From Nostoc linckia FACHB-104 (GTDB taxonomy: Bacteria; Cyanobacteriota; Cyanobacteriia; Cyanobacteriales; Nostocaceae), in NCBI RefSeq assembly GCF_014696615.1, contig NZ_JACJQJ010000078.1:1-38347 (forward strand): 38,347 bases of DNA, written 5' to 3'. Positions within the stretch are counted from its first letter, which is position 1, and every line of letters begins with the position of its first letter. The notes below the pieces were generated by a model. That model saw nothing but the letters and a program-made list of their open reading frames with translations, had not been told where the DNA came from and made no database searches. The translations under genes and the position numbers were made by a program. Positions 1 through 7,354 of the stretch are shown here, piece after piece.

Positions 1-253
1 AACTAAAACGCCCAAGTATTCTTATGTGCTTGGTTTGATTTGAATTGTCACGGGGTAAGGCGCAGCCCTACCCGCTCTTTGTGCCAGTTGCGTAAGTCCT
101 GAAGATATTTTGGTGTTTGTCATTTGGCATTTAGCATTTGTTGTTTGTCAAGAGTCAAAAGTCAAAAATCAAGATTTATTTTCCCCTTGTCCCCAGTCCC
201 CAGGAGTTCTTTAATTTTGAATTTTGAATTGATTTGTCCCCATTCCCCAATCC
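1..253. repeat. Repeat-rich intergenic edge, no gene seen
   Basis: I see no open frame of interest here. The right half is a patchwork of short A/T-rich and CCCC-rich runs (variants of CATTTG, GTCAAAA and CCCCAGT) of the kind scattered between genes throughout this window. The C-rich run reaches almost to the stop codon of the neighbouring oxidoreductase gene. Confidence 0.5.
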
Positions 254-1384
254 CTACCAATTACGATAAATTTCAATCCCCCGACTTTTCATAGTTTCCA
301 CAAATAAATCTGTTGGTAATGCTTCTTCTACAGGTAAAACTCCTGGTTTTTTCAATTTACCTTCTAGTAACAATTGAGCGATACTACCTGTACCACAACC
401 AGAAGCTAAGGCAGTATTTTCATGTACTAAATCTGCACAATACACAGCTGTTTTCCCCTGCTTTTGCCCTGTAACTTCAGCGCGCACCGCTACCCCAATC
501 CCTGTGAAAGGATTAGTTACATCTGTCATAAAATGACTAACATGAGAGAGGAATTCAATCATGGCTCGACGCTGCATCAACCATTTCGGGAAAATATGCG
601 CCGCTATCCAAGTCATGTGATTATAGAAATCGGGGACTGAACCAAATTTTGTAATTACAGTATTCACTGAAGGGAAAGAATGCGGCATCGTAAAAGTTTC
701 TGGCATATCAAACCAGTAAACCCCAGTACTTCCATAGGGGGATGCAAAATTAACAATTTCTCTTTCACTGTATGGTTTAACTAATTGCCAATTGCCATCA
801 ATCCAAGCTTCAAACGGATACTGTAACCCCAAAAAAGTTGTTCGCATTACAGTGATACCAGCACCGCCAGAACCGGATACTAAATAACTTAAGTGAATTT
901 TTTCTGGTTTATCAAATTGCTCGACACATTGACGCACCATGCTGTTAGAAATACCAGGAAAAATCCCCGTATTAATAATTGCCGTGACATTAGCAGCAGC
1001 AGCCCGTTCGTTTAACTTCAAAGCTTTACTAGTATAAGACCGATGGTCGCTGACATCTAAATAGTTGACACCGTTTTCAATACAGATTTCTAGAACTTGA
1101 GTATCTCGGTAGTGAAAGGGGCCAGCACAGTGGATAACCAAATTGGAATTAGCGATCGCTTCTTGCAGTCTATCAACTTCCGCTAAGTCCAACACCAAAA
1201 ACTCTACATCTGTTCCCAGATTCCAGTCCAGCTTGGTAGTTAGCCACCTCGCGTCAACATCCCCTTCATTTCCTGGAGAACGTCCGGTAACTGTAATTTT
1301 TGCTTGGGTGTGGGTGGCGATATCTTGAGCAACACTGCTACCAATCCTCCCCCTTCCTCCCAAAATTAAAACGCGGTTTGTCAT
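254..1384 (-). CDS. Saccharopine dehydrogenase-like NAD(P)-binding oxidoreductase
   Basis: A 376-residue cytosolic protein. The N-terminus carries a Rossmann dinucleotide-binding loop, GGRGRIG at residues 9-15, followed by a basic residue typical of NADP users (TGRS). The middle has CAGPF and LDVSDH, the pattern of the saccharopine dehydrogenase NADP-binding family, which in cyanobacteria consists mostly of uncharacterised oxidoreductases. True lysine-pathway activity is not implied, and the substrate is unknown. The ATG start gives the Rossmann strand at once (MTNRVLILGG), so the start is secure. It is transcribed alone; the next gene upstream on this strand lies 400 bp away beyond a terminator. 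The stop codon directly abuts a C-rich intergenic repeat. Confidence 0.85.
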   Translation of the reverse strand: MTNRVLILGGRGRIGSSVAQDIATHTQAKITVTGRSPGNEGDVDARWLTTKLDWNLGTDVEFLVLDLAEVDRLQEAIANSNLVIHCAGPFHYRDTQVLEICIENGVNYLDVSDHRSYTSKALKLNERAAAANVTAIINTGIFPGISNSMVRQCVEQFDKPEKIHLSYLVSGSGGAGITVMRTTFLGLQYPFEAWIDGNWQLVKPYSEREIVNFASPYGSTGVYWFDMPETFTMPHSFPSVNTVITKFGSVPDFYNHMTWIAAHIFPKWLMQRRAMIEFLSHVSHFMTDVTNPFTGIGVAVRAEVTGQKQGKTAVYCADLVHENTALASGCGTGSIAQLLLEGKLKKPGVLPVEEALPTDLFVETMKSRGIEIYRNW

Positions 1385-1786
1385 GATTACTGCTTGGCAA
1401 AACTAGCTTTTAGTAGTCGGCGTAAGTTATAGATAACTGGCTTTGGCTGTCATTTGTCCTTAGTAAATTGTCATTTGTAAGGATTTTAAGCCTATTTATG
1501 TTTCGTAACATAATTTCGTTTCTTTCCACCGACTGACTTATTGCAACAATTTTCAGCCCTGCTTGTCATCGGCAACAAGTTAGACATTCGGGGATTGGGG
1601 ATTGGTAATGGGTATCAGACAAACAACAAATAACAAATGACAAATGACAAATGACAAATGACAAATGACAAACCCCAAACATCGCCTATAAAAAAGCTCA
1701 GTTGTCTAAATACAACTGAGCTGGGATTTAAATTACATCACTAAACGCGCAAAGACATTAAAACTGTGCATTCGTTGGAAATAGAT
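1385..1786. repeat. Intergenic region with heptamer repeat array
   Basis: This 400-bp gap holds no gene. From about 1617 to 1675 there is a run of the 7-bp unit ACAAATG (about six units), preceded by TATCAGACAAACAACAAA. The same preface and repeat recur at 9668-9697 next to the antiporter gene. The heat-shock gene terminator (1689-1722) lies at its right side. Confidence 0.7.
1689..1722 (-). terminator. Intrinsic terminator of the small heat-shock gene
   Basis: Read on the minus strand, a perfect 11-bp stem (AGCTCAGTTGT with its complement) and a 6-nt loop are followed directly by six T residues. It lies about 65 bp past the stop codon of the Hsp20 gene, in the right orientation for a Rho-independent terminator. 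Confidence 0.85.
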
Positions 1787-2239
1787 TTACGCAGATGCTT
1801 GATCCAAATTAATTTTGACGACTTTATTTTTTTCTGCTTCTACTTTGGGTAGTGTCAAATTCAAAATGCCATCTTTGTAATCTGCGGTGACGCTAGTATT
1901 TTCAACTCTTGCAGGTAGAGGAATTACACGTTGAAATTTACCGTAGTAAAATTCACTCTTAGTAGTACCTTTTTCTTCAGTTTTTGTTTCTTGCTTGCGT
2001 TCAGCACTAACGTAAACAGCCTTCTCTGTCACTTGTACATCAAGGTCTTTAGCTTCCATACCTGGAATTTCTAGCTTCAGCAGAATAGCAGTTTCAGTTT
2101 CTTGTAACTCAGCGGCGGGAACTCTGACTCCGCCTCTTTCAAACAAAGCAGATGGAACTCTGGTATCTTCAAAAAGGTCATTGAGTTGACGTTGTAGGGT
2201 GTCAATTTCTCTCCAAGGATTCCAACGAACTAATGTCAT
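1787..2239 (-). CDS. hspA: Small heat-shock protein, Hsp20/alpha-crystallin family
   Basis: A 150-residue ATP-independent holdase chaperone that binds unfolding proteins; in cyanobacteria this family also protects thylakoids and phycobilisomes. The N-terminal arm has the class A bacterial pattern (LVRWNPWREIDTLQRQLNDLF). The alpha-crystallin domain spans about residues 42-135 and ends in DGILNLTLPK, the conserved G-x-L-x-x-x-x-PK region. A short C-terminal tail holds a VKI motif resembling the I-x-I/V oligomerisation motif. The start is supported by a strong ribosome site, AGAGGAAAAG, just before the ATG. The gene is monocistronic, with a good terminator at 1689-1722. I did not find a convincing CIRCE element upstream. 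The symbol follows cyanobacterial usage. Confidence 0.93.
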   Translation of the reverse strand: MTLVRWNPWREIDTLQRQLNDLFEDTRVPSALFERGGVRVPAAELQETETAILLKLEIPGMEAKDLDVQVTEKAVYVSAERKQETKTEEKGTTKSEFYYGKFQRVIPLPARVENTSVTADYKDGILNLTLPKVEAEKNKVVKINLDQASA

Positions 2240-2548
2240 AACTTTTCCTCTTGAAACTTTGTCTTTATTTGTTTATTTTGCGTTTCGCTTTTCGCTTACA
2301 TATTCATATTATGAATAGTGTCTTAAAGTGTAAATTCGGTTTTTATCACTCAATATTTGATGATTACCGCACTCAATAAAATAGCTTAAATAAGTACGGT
2401 ATACTCGAATTTATAGGTTCGGTAAACCAGAATAAGTTAGACGATAAGTAGGGTATTTCAAAACTGAAATTATCCAATTTTAAAAGCGATCGCACCAAAT
2501 GACGGACAATAATTTAGTGCTATTCAATCCTTGAGGAATAAATTCATC

Positions 2549-3040
2549 ATGCATCGTCTCCTAACAGCTTTCACGCCGCAGCGCTTGCGGAGTACTACTT
2601 TGGCAATATTTCTAACTTTGATGATGAGTTTTATCCTTCCTACCGCTACTTGGGCGGCTGTTTCCGGTTTAGGAGTGAATAATAGTCATCTGAGTTCTTG
2701 TCCGGCTTCCCCTAACTGTGTTGTCAGCCAAGATGCTGATGCCAAACACGCCATTGACCCAATTCCTTATCATTTAGACAGGGACAAAGCGCGAGAAGTC
2801 TTAATCAAGGTTATTGGTGTTGTTCCCCGCACAGAAATTGTCGAACAAACAGATAATTACATTCATGCTCTTTCTAAAAGCCGCATTTTTAAATTTGTTG
2901 ATGATGTAGAGTTTTATCTACCTCCCAATGAGCCAGTAATCCATGTGCGTTCAGCATCCCGCTTGGGCGATTCAGATTTGGGTGTCAACCGCAGACGTGT
3001 AGAGCAAATTCGGCTGGCTTTGCGCGATTTAAATATTTAA
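2549..3040 (+). CDS. DUF1499 family secreted or periplasmic protein
   Basis: The protein is 163 residues from the ATG at 2549. A longer frame opens at a TTG at 2531, but GAGGA at 2533-2537 lies inside that extension at normal ribosome-site distance from the ATG, so I prefer 2549. The N-terminus is basic, followed by a hydrophobic stretch (TTLAIFLTLMMSFILPTATWAA) with an A-x-A-like end, so a signal peptide is likely. The mature part has the DUF1499 signature LSSCPASPNCVVSQ and a C-terminal VRSASRLGDSDLGVNRRRVEQIR. The function of the family is unknown. A strong hairpin follows the stop codon. Confidence 0.85.
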   Translation: MHRLLTAFTPQRLRSTTLAIFLTLMMSFILPTATWAAVSGLGVNNSHLSSCPASPNCVVSQDADAKHAIDPIPYHLDRDKAREVLIKVIGVVPRTEIVEQTDNYIHALSKSRIFKFVDDVEFYLPPNEPVIHVRSASRLGDSDLGVNRRRVEQIRLALRDLNI

Positions 3041-3044
3041 ATCA

Positions 3045-3086
3045 GGCATAGGGCATGGTGGGAAGAAACTACCAATGCCCTATGCC
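3045..3086 (+). terminator. Hairpin after the DUF1499 gene, possible terminator
   Basis: A perfect 12-bp stem (GGCATAGGGCAT with its complement) begins five bases after the stop codon. No T-run follows, so it may instead be a dispersed palindromic repeat or an mRNA-stabilising end. Confidence 0.5.
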
Positions 3087-3184
3087 CCAAGCGGATAGAG
3101 TTTCCCGCCGCTTTCAATGAATCAGTGTAGGGTAATGTCTACAACGGGCTAACCCTACGCCATTTGGATGCTATATATTAAGTT

Positions 3185-3598
3185 ATGCTACAAATTTCTC
3201 ACAATATCATCATCCCCGATAGCGAAATCGAAATTAGCGCGATTCGCTCACAAGGAGCAGGTGGTCAAAACGTTAACAAGGTTTCTACGGCTATTCATTT
3301 ACGCTTTGATATTGAGGCTTCATCATTACCAACTTACTATAAAGAGCAACTACTCAAGCTAAACGACAAACGCATTAACCAAGAGGGAGTTGTTGTCATC
3401 AAGGCTCAAGAACACCGCAGTCAAGAGCAGAACCGGGAAGAGGCTTTGAATCGACTTCAAGAACTCATTAACAGCGTCGTTGTCATCAAGAGAAAACGCC
3501 GACCAACTAAACCAACTCGCAGTTCTCAAAAAAAACGCCTGGAAAGTAAAACTAAGCGAAAACTAATTAAATTAGCCAGAAAACCAGTCATTGAGTGA
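3185..3598 (+). CDS. arfB: Alternative ribosome-rescue peptidyl-tRNA hydrolase ArfB (YaeJ)
   Basis: A 137-residue homologue of ArfB/YaeJ, which enters the A site of ribosomes stalled without a stop codon and releases the peptide. The catalytic GGQ motif is at residues 26-28 within RSQGAGGQNVNKVSTA, as in class I release factors. The C-terminal tail from about residue 100 is very rich in Lys and Arg (KRKRRPTKPTRSSQKKR), matching the tail that probes the empty mRNA channel. The length fits the family (about 140 aa) and lacks the codon-recognition domains of RF1/RF2. It stands alone, with no clear ribosome site. A tandem palindromic repeat follows at 3614-3668. Confidence 0.92.
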   Translation: MLQISHNIIIPDSEIEISAIRSQGAGGQNVNKVSTAIHLRFDIEASSLPTYYKEQLLKLNDKRINQEGVVVIKAQEHRSQEQNREEALNRLQELINSVVVIKRKRRPTKPTRSSQKKRLESKTKRKLIKLARKPVIE

Positions 3599-3613
3599 AG
3601 TTCTAAGTTGCAG

Positions 3614-3668
3614 AGACGCGATGAATCGCGTCTGTATGAGAGTTGCAGAGACACGATGAATCGCGTCT
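3614..3668. repeat. Two tandem copies of a short palindromic repeat
   Basis: The perfect palindrome AGACGCGATGAATCGCGTCT (3614-3633) is repeated at 3649-3668 with one mismatch. The period is 35 bp and the spacer is also conserved. This is an intergenic hairpin repeat of cyanobacterial type. Confidence 0.75.
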
Positions 3669-3799
3669 GTACAAGAGTCAGGAGTTAAAAATTATTCCTC
3701 TCATCCCTTACCTCTTTGGATAACCACCAATGGGATAATGGGCTTTATGAGAATTTATTTTGTAAAGTAAAGATAAGTAAACAAATTCTTTTAATCTAA

Positions 3800-4474
3800 A
3801 TGGTTGCTCTCAGCTTAAAGGAAATTTCTGACCAGTTAGAAAGCCCCAACCTGCGCGATCGCATGGTAGCCTTGGCTAATCTGCGCGATGTTCCAGCAGA
3901 GGATGCTTTACCTTTAATTAAAAAGGTATTGGATGATGAATCGCTGCAACTCCGTTCAATGGCAATATTTGCTTTAGGAATTAAGCAAACTCCAGAATCT
4001 TACCCAATTTTGGTAAAAATCCTGGAAAATGACCCAGATTATGGTATTCGTGCTGATGCTGCGGGAGCTTTAGGCTATTTAGGTGATGTAAGAGCCTTTG
4101 AAGTGCTGTCACGGACATTTTATGAGGATACAGATTGGTTAGTACGCTTTAGCGTAGCAGTCGCCTTGGGTAATATTAAAGACCCCCGTGCCCATGAGGT
4201 CTTAGTTAAAGCCTTAGAAAGTGAAGAAGTGATATTACATCAAGCGGCGATCGCGGCACTAGGAGAAATTAAAGACATTGAATCTGTAGATCTCATCTTA
4301 CGCTTTGCTCAGTCAGATGATTGGTTAGTGCGGCAACGTCTCGCAGAAGCTTTAGGCAATCTTCCTACTCCTAAAAGTATTTCTGCCTTGAAATACCTAG
4401 AAAAAGATAGCAATCCCAATGTTGCTGCGGCTGCAAGTTATTCCCTAAAAAGACTTGAAGCAAATGAAGGATAA
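3800..4474 (+). CDS. HEAT-repeat protein, NblB-like
   Basis: A 224-residue protein made almost entirely of about six HEAT-like helical repeats of roughly 31 residues; recurring patterns are LRDRMVALANL, LQLRSMAIFALG, YGIRADAAGALG, WLVRFSVAVALG and WLVRQRLAEALG. No signal peptide or membrane segment is visible. Stand-alone HEAT proteins of this size in cyanobacteria include the NblB and CpcE/F-like group, which act on phycobilin attachment or phycobilisome degradation. The downstream bilin-lyase gene on the same strand supports a phycobilisome role, but this is inference. The other possibility is a general scaffolding protein. It is separated from the lyase by a dispersed repeat, so co-transcription is uncertain. 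Confidence 0.75.
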   Translation: MVALSLKEISDQLESPNLRDRMVALANLRDVPAEDALPLIKKVLDDESLQLRSMAIFALGIKQTPESYPILVKILENDPDYGIRADAAGALGYLGDVRAFEVLSRTFYEDTDWLVRFSVAVALGNIKDPRAHEVLVKALESEEVILHQAAIAALGEIKDIESVDLILRFAQSDDWLVRQRLAEALGNLPTPKSISALKYLEKDSNPNVAAAASYSLKRLEANEG

Positions 4475-4487
4475 AGGGTGAAGGGTT

Positions 4488-4534
4488 TACCCCTGCGGGG
4501 AAGCAAGCTACGTGTAGCGTCTTTGCAGGAGAAG
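4488..4534. repeat. Dispersed repeat, copy 1 (GCGGGGAAGCAAGCTACG type)
   Basis: This segment, starting CCCCTGCGGGGAAGCAAGC and ending GCAGGAGAAGG, recurs almost unchanged at 38038-38083. A shorter related piece is at 38327-38347 at the right edge. It contains an internal palindrome around TACGTGTA/TACGCGTA. Confidence 0.75.
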
Positions 4535-4657
4535 GCTGAAGTATTTTCAAATAAAAACCCAAAATCTAAAATTGATAGACTTCAGACTTGTTTAGTAACG
4601 CCTCCTGCTACCTTTTAATAAGTGGGATTTTCGGCATTTTGATGCAGGGCAGTTTTA

Positions 4658-5227
4658 ATGATGAATATAGAAGAGTTTTTGGAGTTGAGTGCTGGTAAAT
4701 GGTTTTCTCATCGTACTAGTCACCTTGTAGCTACACAAAAATCCGAAGGTAATAAATCAGATATTATCTTTGAGTTTTTAGCAGCAGACCATCCAGAGGT
4801 AATCAAACTGTGCGAACAGCACGAAGTTAACTCTAGTAAAGCTTCCTGTGGTGCTAAAGTTACTTGGAACGGTACTAAGGAACTTAAGGGAGAAAAATAT
4901 AGTGGCTCTTCGGTGTTTGTTTTAGTACCAGATGAAGATAAATCTCATGAAGGTAAGTTACTCCACAAAATGAGTAATGGGGACAAATCCTTAGTCACCG
5001 GACGTTATAAGCTAGGCAGTGATGAAGCCCTAACTTTAACTACTGAGTCTGAAACCTTGTGGTCTGAAGAACGCCTATGGTTTGCTAGCCCTAACTTACG
5101 GATGCGGGTAAGTGTCGTCAAAGGCAAAGACGGCTTTAGTATGGCTTCCTTCTCATCGGAAATTCGCATGGGTGGCGCGCCTGCGAATGCCAAAGCATCT
5201 CAAGCGGCTAATTCCGCATCAAAGTAG
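4658..5227 (+). CDS. cpcS: Phycobiliprotein lyase, CpcS/CpeS family
   Basis: A 189-residue cytosolic lipocalin-like lyase of the family that attaches phycocyanobilin to the Cys-84-equivalent position of phycobiliprotein subunits. Landmarks are [19 protein letters not shown] at the start, [16 protein letters not shown] near residue 50, [17 protein letters not shown] near residue 138 and [11 protein letters not shown] near residue 162. These match the CpcS/CpeS (CpcS-III) type rather than CpcT. Two adjacent ATG codons (4658 and 4661) are both usable. The C-terminus has a low-complexity Ala/Ser tail after the core domain. An NblB-like gene precedes it, which fits phycobilisome assembly or turnover. 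The CpcS versus CpeS assignment is a family-level call. Confidence 0.85.
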   Translation: MMNIEEFLELSAGKWFSHRTSHLVATQKSEGNKSDIIFEFLAADHPEVIKLCEQHEVNSSKASCGAKVTWNGTKELKGEKYSGSSVFVLVPDEDKSHEGKLLHKMSNGDKSLVTGRYKLGSDEALTLTTESETLWSEERLWFASPNLRMRVSVVKGKDGFSMASFSSEIRMGGAPANAKASQAANSASK

Positions 5228-5230
5228 AGC

Positions 5231-5370
5231 TTAGGGACTGGGGATTGGGGATTGGGGATTGGGGACTGGGAACTGGGGATTGGGGATTGGGGACTAGTAT
5301 TTTTACTCAGCACTCAGAACTCAGAACTCAGCACTCAACACTCAGCACTCAGCACTCAGCACTCAGGGCT
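5231..5370. repeat. Two adjacent heptamer repeat arrays
   Basis: About 5231-5295 is a run of GGGGATT/GGGGACT heptamers. About 5308-5368 is a run of CACTCAG/AACTCAG heptamers. An open frame across them is an artefact of the repeat. Confidence 0.85.
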
Positions 5371-5476
5371 ACGCGATCGCCTACAATACTCTCAGCAGTA
5401 TTAAGATTACTGAGATTTTCTTCTTATTCCCTGTTCCCTTTCTCCGCAAACAATTACCAGCACCCAACTAAAAATA

Positions 5477-6901
5477 ATGAACTCAGAGAGATTGGCAAGA
5501 CTGCGGGATTTATGCCGAGATGAAGCTGTATTCCAAAATATCCAGCAGATTTTCACAGAAGAAGTCCAATCTTTACGCCAAGAAATTAATCAAGCCAATT
5601 TTCTCATTGAGCGGCAAAAAGCATTATTTCGTGTAATTACCCGATTGCGGGAACCAATTGAATTAGAAACAATTTTTCAAGCTACAGCTACAGAAGTGCG
5701 CCAACTTTTGTTAGCAGATAGAGTGGGGATGTTTCGTTTCTACCCCGATTCTGGTTGGGATGATGGGGAATTTGTTTCTGAGGATGTAGACCCAGCTTTT
5801 CCATCAGCTATGGCGCAAAGAATCCACGATCATTGCTTTGGCGAGCAGTTTGCAGTTCAATATCAGCAGGGACGAGTGCAAGCAGTTGCGGATATTTACA
5901 ATTGTGGACTGAGTGATTGCCATATTGAGGTACTAGCTCAATTTCACATCAAAGCTAACTTAGTAGTACCTCTATTACAAGGTAATAACCTCTGGGGATT
6001 GCTGTGTATACATCAATGTCGTACTTCCCGAACATGGCACAATACAGAAATTGAGTTCGCTACCCAAATTGCCAATCATCTAGCTGTGGCTTTACAGCAC
6101 GCCGAACTATTAGCCGATGTCCAAGCAGAAGTAGAAGAACGCCAGCAAGCTGAACAAGCAGTTCGCACCCTCAACCAAGGATTGCAACGAGCAATTATTG
6201 AACTACAAGCAGTAAATCGGGAATTAGAGGCTTTTAGCTACTCAGTCTCCCATGACCTTCGTGCCCCATTACGTAGTATTGATGGCTTCAGTCAAGCCTT
6301 GCTGGAAGACTACGAAGGAGAATTGGATGACACAGCCCAAGACTACCTCCGGCGCATTCGGTCAGCTACTCAGCGCATGGGACAATTAATTGATGATTTG
6401 CTGAACTTATCCCGGTTGATGCGTAGCGAGATGCAGCTGGAATCTGTGGATTTAAGTGCATTGGCTAGGCAAATCTGCATAGAAATGCAAGAAATTCATC
6501 CAGGGCAACAGATTGAGTACATCATTCAACCGGGACTGATTGCTCAAGGTGATAGCCGACTCTTGCAAATGTTATTGACAAACTTACTAGATAATAGTTG
6601 GAAATTCACCAGCAAGCATACCCAAGCCAGAATTGAGTTTGGCGCTATCACTCAAGCAAGTGATATCCCCATTTACTTTATTCGAGATGATGGTGCTGGC
6701 TTTGATATGGCCTACGCCAACAAGTTATTTAGCCCCTTTCAACGGCTGCACAGAATAGATGAATTTCCTGGTACAGGCATTGGGTTAGCCATAGTGCAAC
6801 GCATTGTGCATCGGCATGGTGGCAGGGTTTGGGCAGAAGGAATTGTCGAACAGGGAGCTACTTTTTACTTTACATTAGTAGCAGAAGAGGTAGGTGGATG
6901 A
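5477..6901 (+). CDS. Cyanobacteriochrome-type sensor histidine kinase (DXCF GAF domain)
   Basis: A 474-residue soluble kinase. An N-terminal helix leads into a GAF domain at about residues 55-205, then a coiled coil, a HisKA domain with phosphoacceptor H259 in SVSHDLRAPL, and an ATPase domain with N373 (N box), DDGAGFD at 404-410 and GTGIGLAI at 432-439. The GAF domain has the canonical bilin-binding Cys-His (C148-H149 in LSDCHIEVL) and, 28 residues earlier, D118-H119-C120-F121, the DXCF motif whose Cys makes a second, photolabile bond to bilin. The family expectation is a blue/green-type photoreceptor. WGLL after the Cys site also matches the family. The stop overlaps the next gene's ATG by 4 bp, so kinase and regulator are translationally coupled. 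Photochemistry is inferred. Confidence 0.87.
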   Translation: MNSERLARLRDLCRDEAVFQNIQQIFTEEVQSLRQEINQANFLIERQKALFRVITRLREPIELETIFQATATEVRQLLLADRVGMFRFYPDSGWDDGEFVSEDVDPAFPSAMAQRIHDHCFGEQFAVQYQQGRVQAVADIYNCGLSDCHIEVLAQFHIKANLVVPLLQGNNLWGLLCIHQCRTSRTWHNTEIEFATQIANHLAVALQHAELLADVQAEVEERQQAEQAVRTLNQGLQRAIIELQAVNRELEAFSYSVSHDLRAPLRSIDGFSQALLEDYEGELDDTAQDYLRRIRSATQRMGQLIDDLLNLSRLMRSEMQLESVDLSALARQICIEMQEIHPGQQIEYIIQPGLIAQGDSRLLQMLLTNLLDNSWKFTSKHTQARIEFGAITQASDIPIYFIRDDGAGFDMAYANKLFSPFQRLHRIDEFPGTGIGLAIVQRIVHRHGGRVWAEGIVEQGATFYFTLVAEEVGG

Positions 6902-7341
6902 GCTTGAGCAATAAAATGATTCTGTTGGTGGAAGATAATCCTGATGACGAAGCTTTAGCTATTCGGGCACTCAGGCGCAATCACATCAGCAATGAGATAG
7001 TAGTAGCGCGTGATGGTGTGGAAGCACTAGATTATCTATTTGGGACTGGAATTCATGCTGGTCGAGATATTAGCATTAAACCCACTGTGATTTTGTTAGA
7101 CCTCAAGTTACCCCGCATCGATGGTATGGAAGTATTGCGTCGCTTGCGAGAAGACAAACGCACTAGCTTGTTACCTGTTGTAATTCTTACAACCTCCAGC
7201 GAAGAACAAGATTTACTGAATAGTTATAGTTTGGGATGCAACAGTTATATCCGCAAACCTGTGGATTTTCTCCAGTTTACAGAAGCAGTCCGGCAACTTG
7301 GAATGTACTGGCTCCTAATGAACGAGACACCGCCTGTTTAG
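6898..7341 (+). CDS. Rcp1-like single-domain response regulator
   Basis: A 147-residue stand-alone receiver domain of the Rcp1/CheY-like type paired with phytochrome kinases. It shows the acidic pocket EDNPDD (residues 12-17), phosphoacceptor D68 in VILLDLKLPRIDG, the T in ILTTSS and the conserved Lys in YIRKPVDF. The longer frame that opens at 6829 lies inside the kinase gene and is not the real start; the ATG at 6898 overlaps the kinase stop as ATGA, a sign of translational coupling. There is no output domain, so the signal must pass to a partner protein, and the hybrid kinase encoded 13 bp downstream is the obvious candidate. Confidence 0.9.
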   Translation: MSLSNKMILLVEDNPDDEALAIRALRRNHISNEIVVARDGVEALDYLFGTGIHAGRDISIKPTVILLDLKLPRIDGMEVLRRLREDKRTSLLPVVILTTSSEEQDLLNSYSLGCNSYIRKPVDFLQFTEAVRQLGMYWLLMNETPPV

Positions 7342-7354
7342 GAAGTCAGTTAAA

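Noticed and set aside
4371-4562. Minus-strand frame of 63 codons
   Set aside because: It overlaps the HEAT protein gene and reads through dispersed repeat copy 1.
5245-5523. Open frame of 92 codons across the heptamer arrays
   Set aside because: It is translated from GGGGATT and CACTCAG repeats (GTGDWGLG.., QHSELRTQHS..) and overlaps the start of the kinase gene in another frame.
6829-6897. Longer start for the response regulator
   Set aside because: The extra 23 codons lie inside the kinase gene and match no receiver-domain sequence; the ATG at 6898 overlaps the kinase stop and begins the normal receiver fold.
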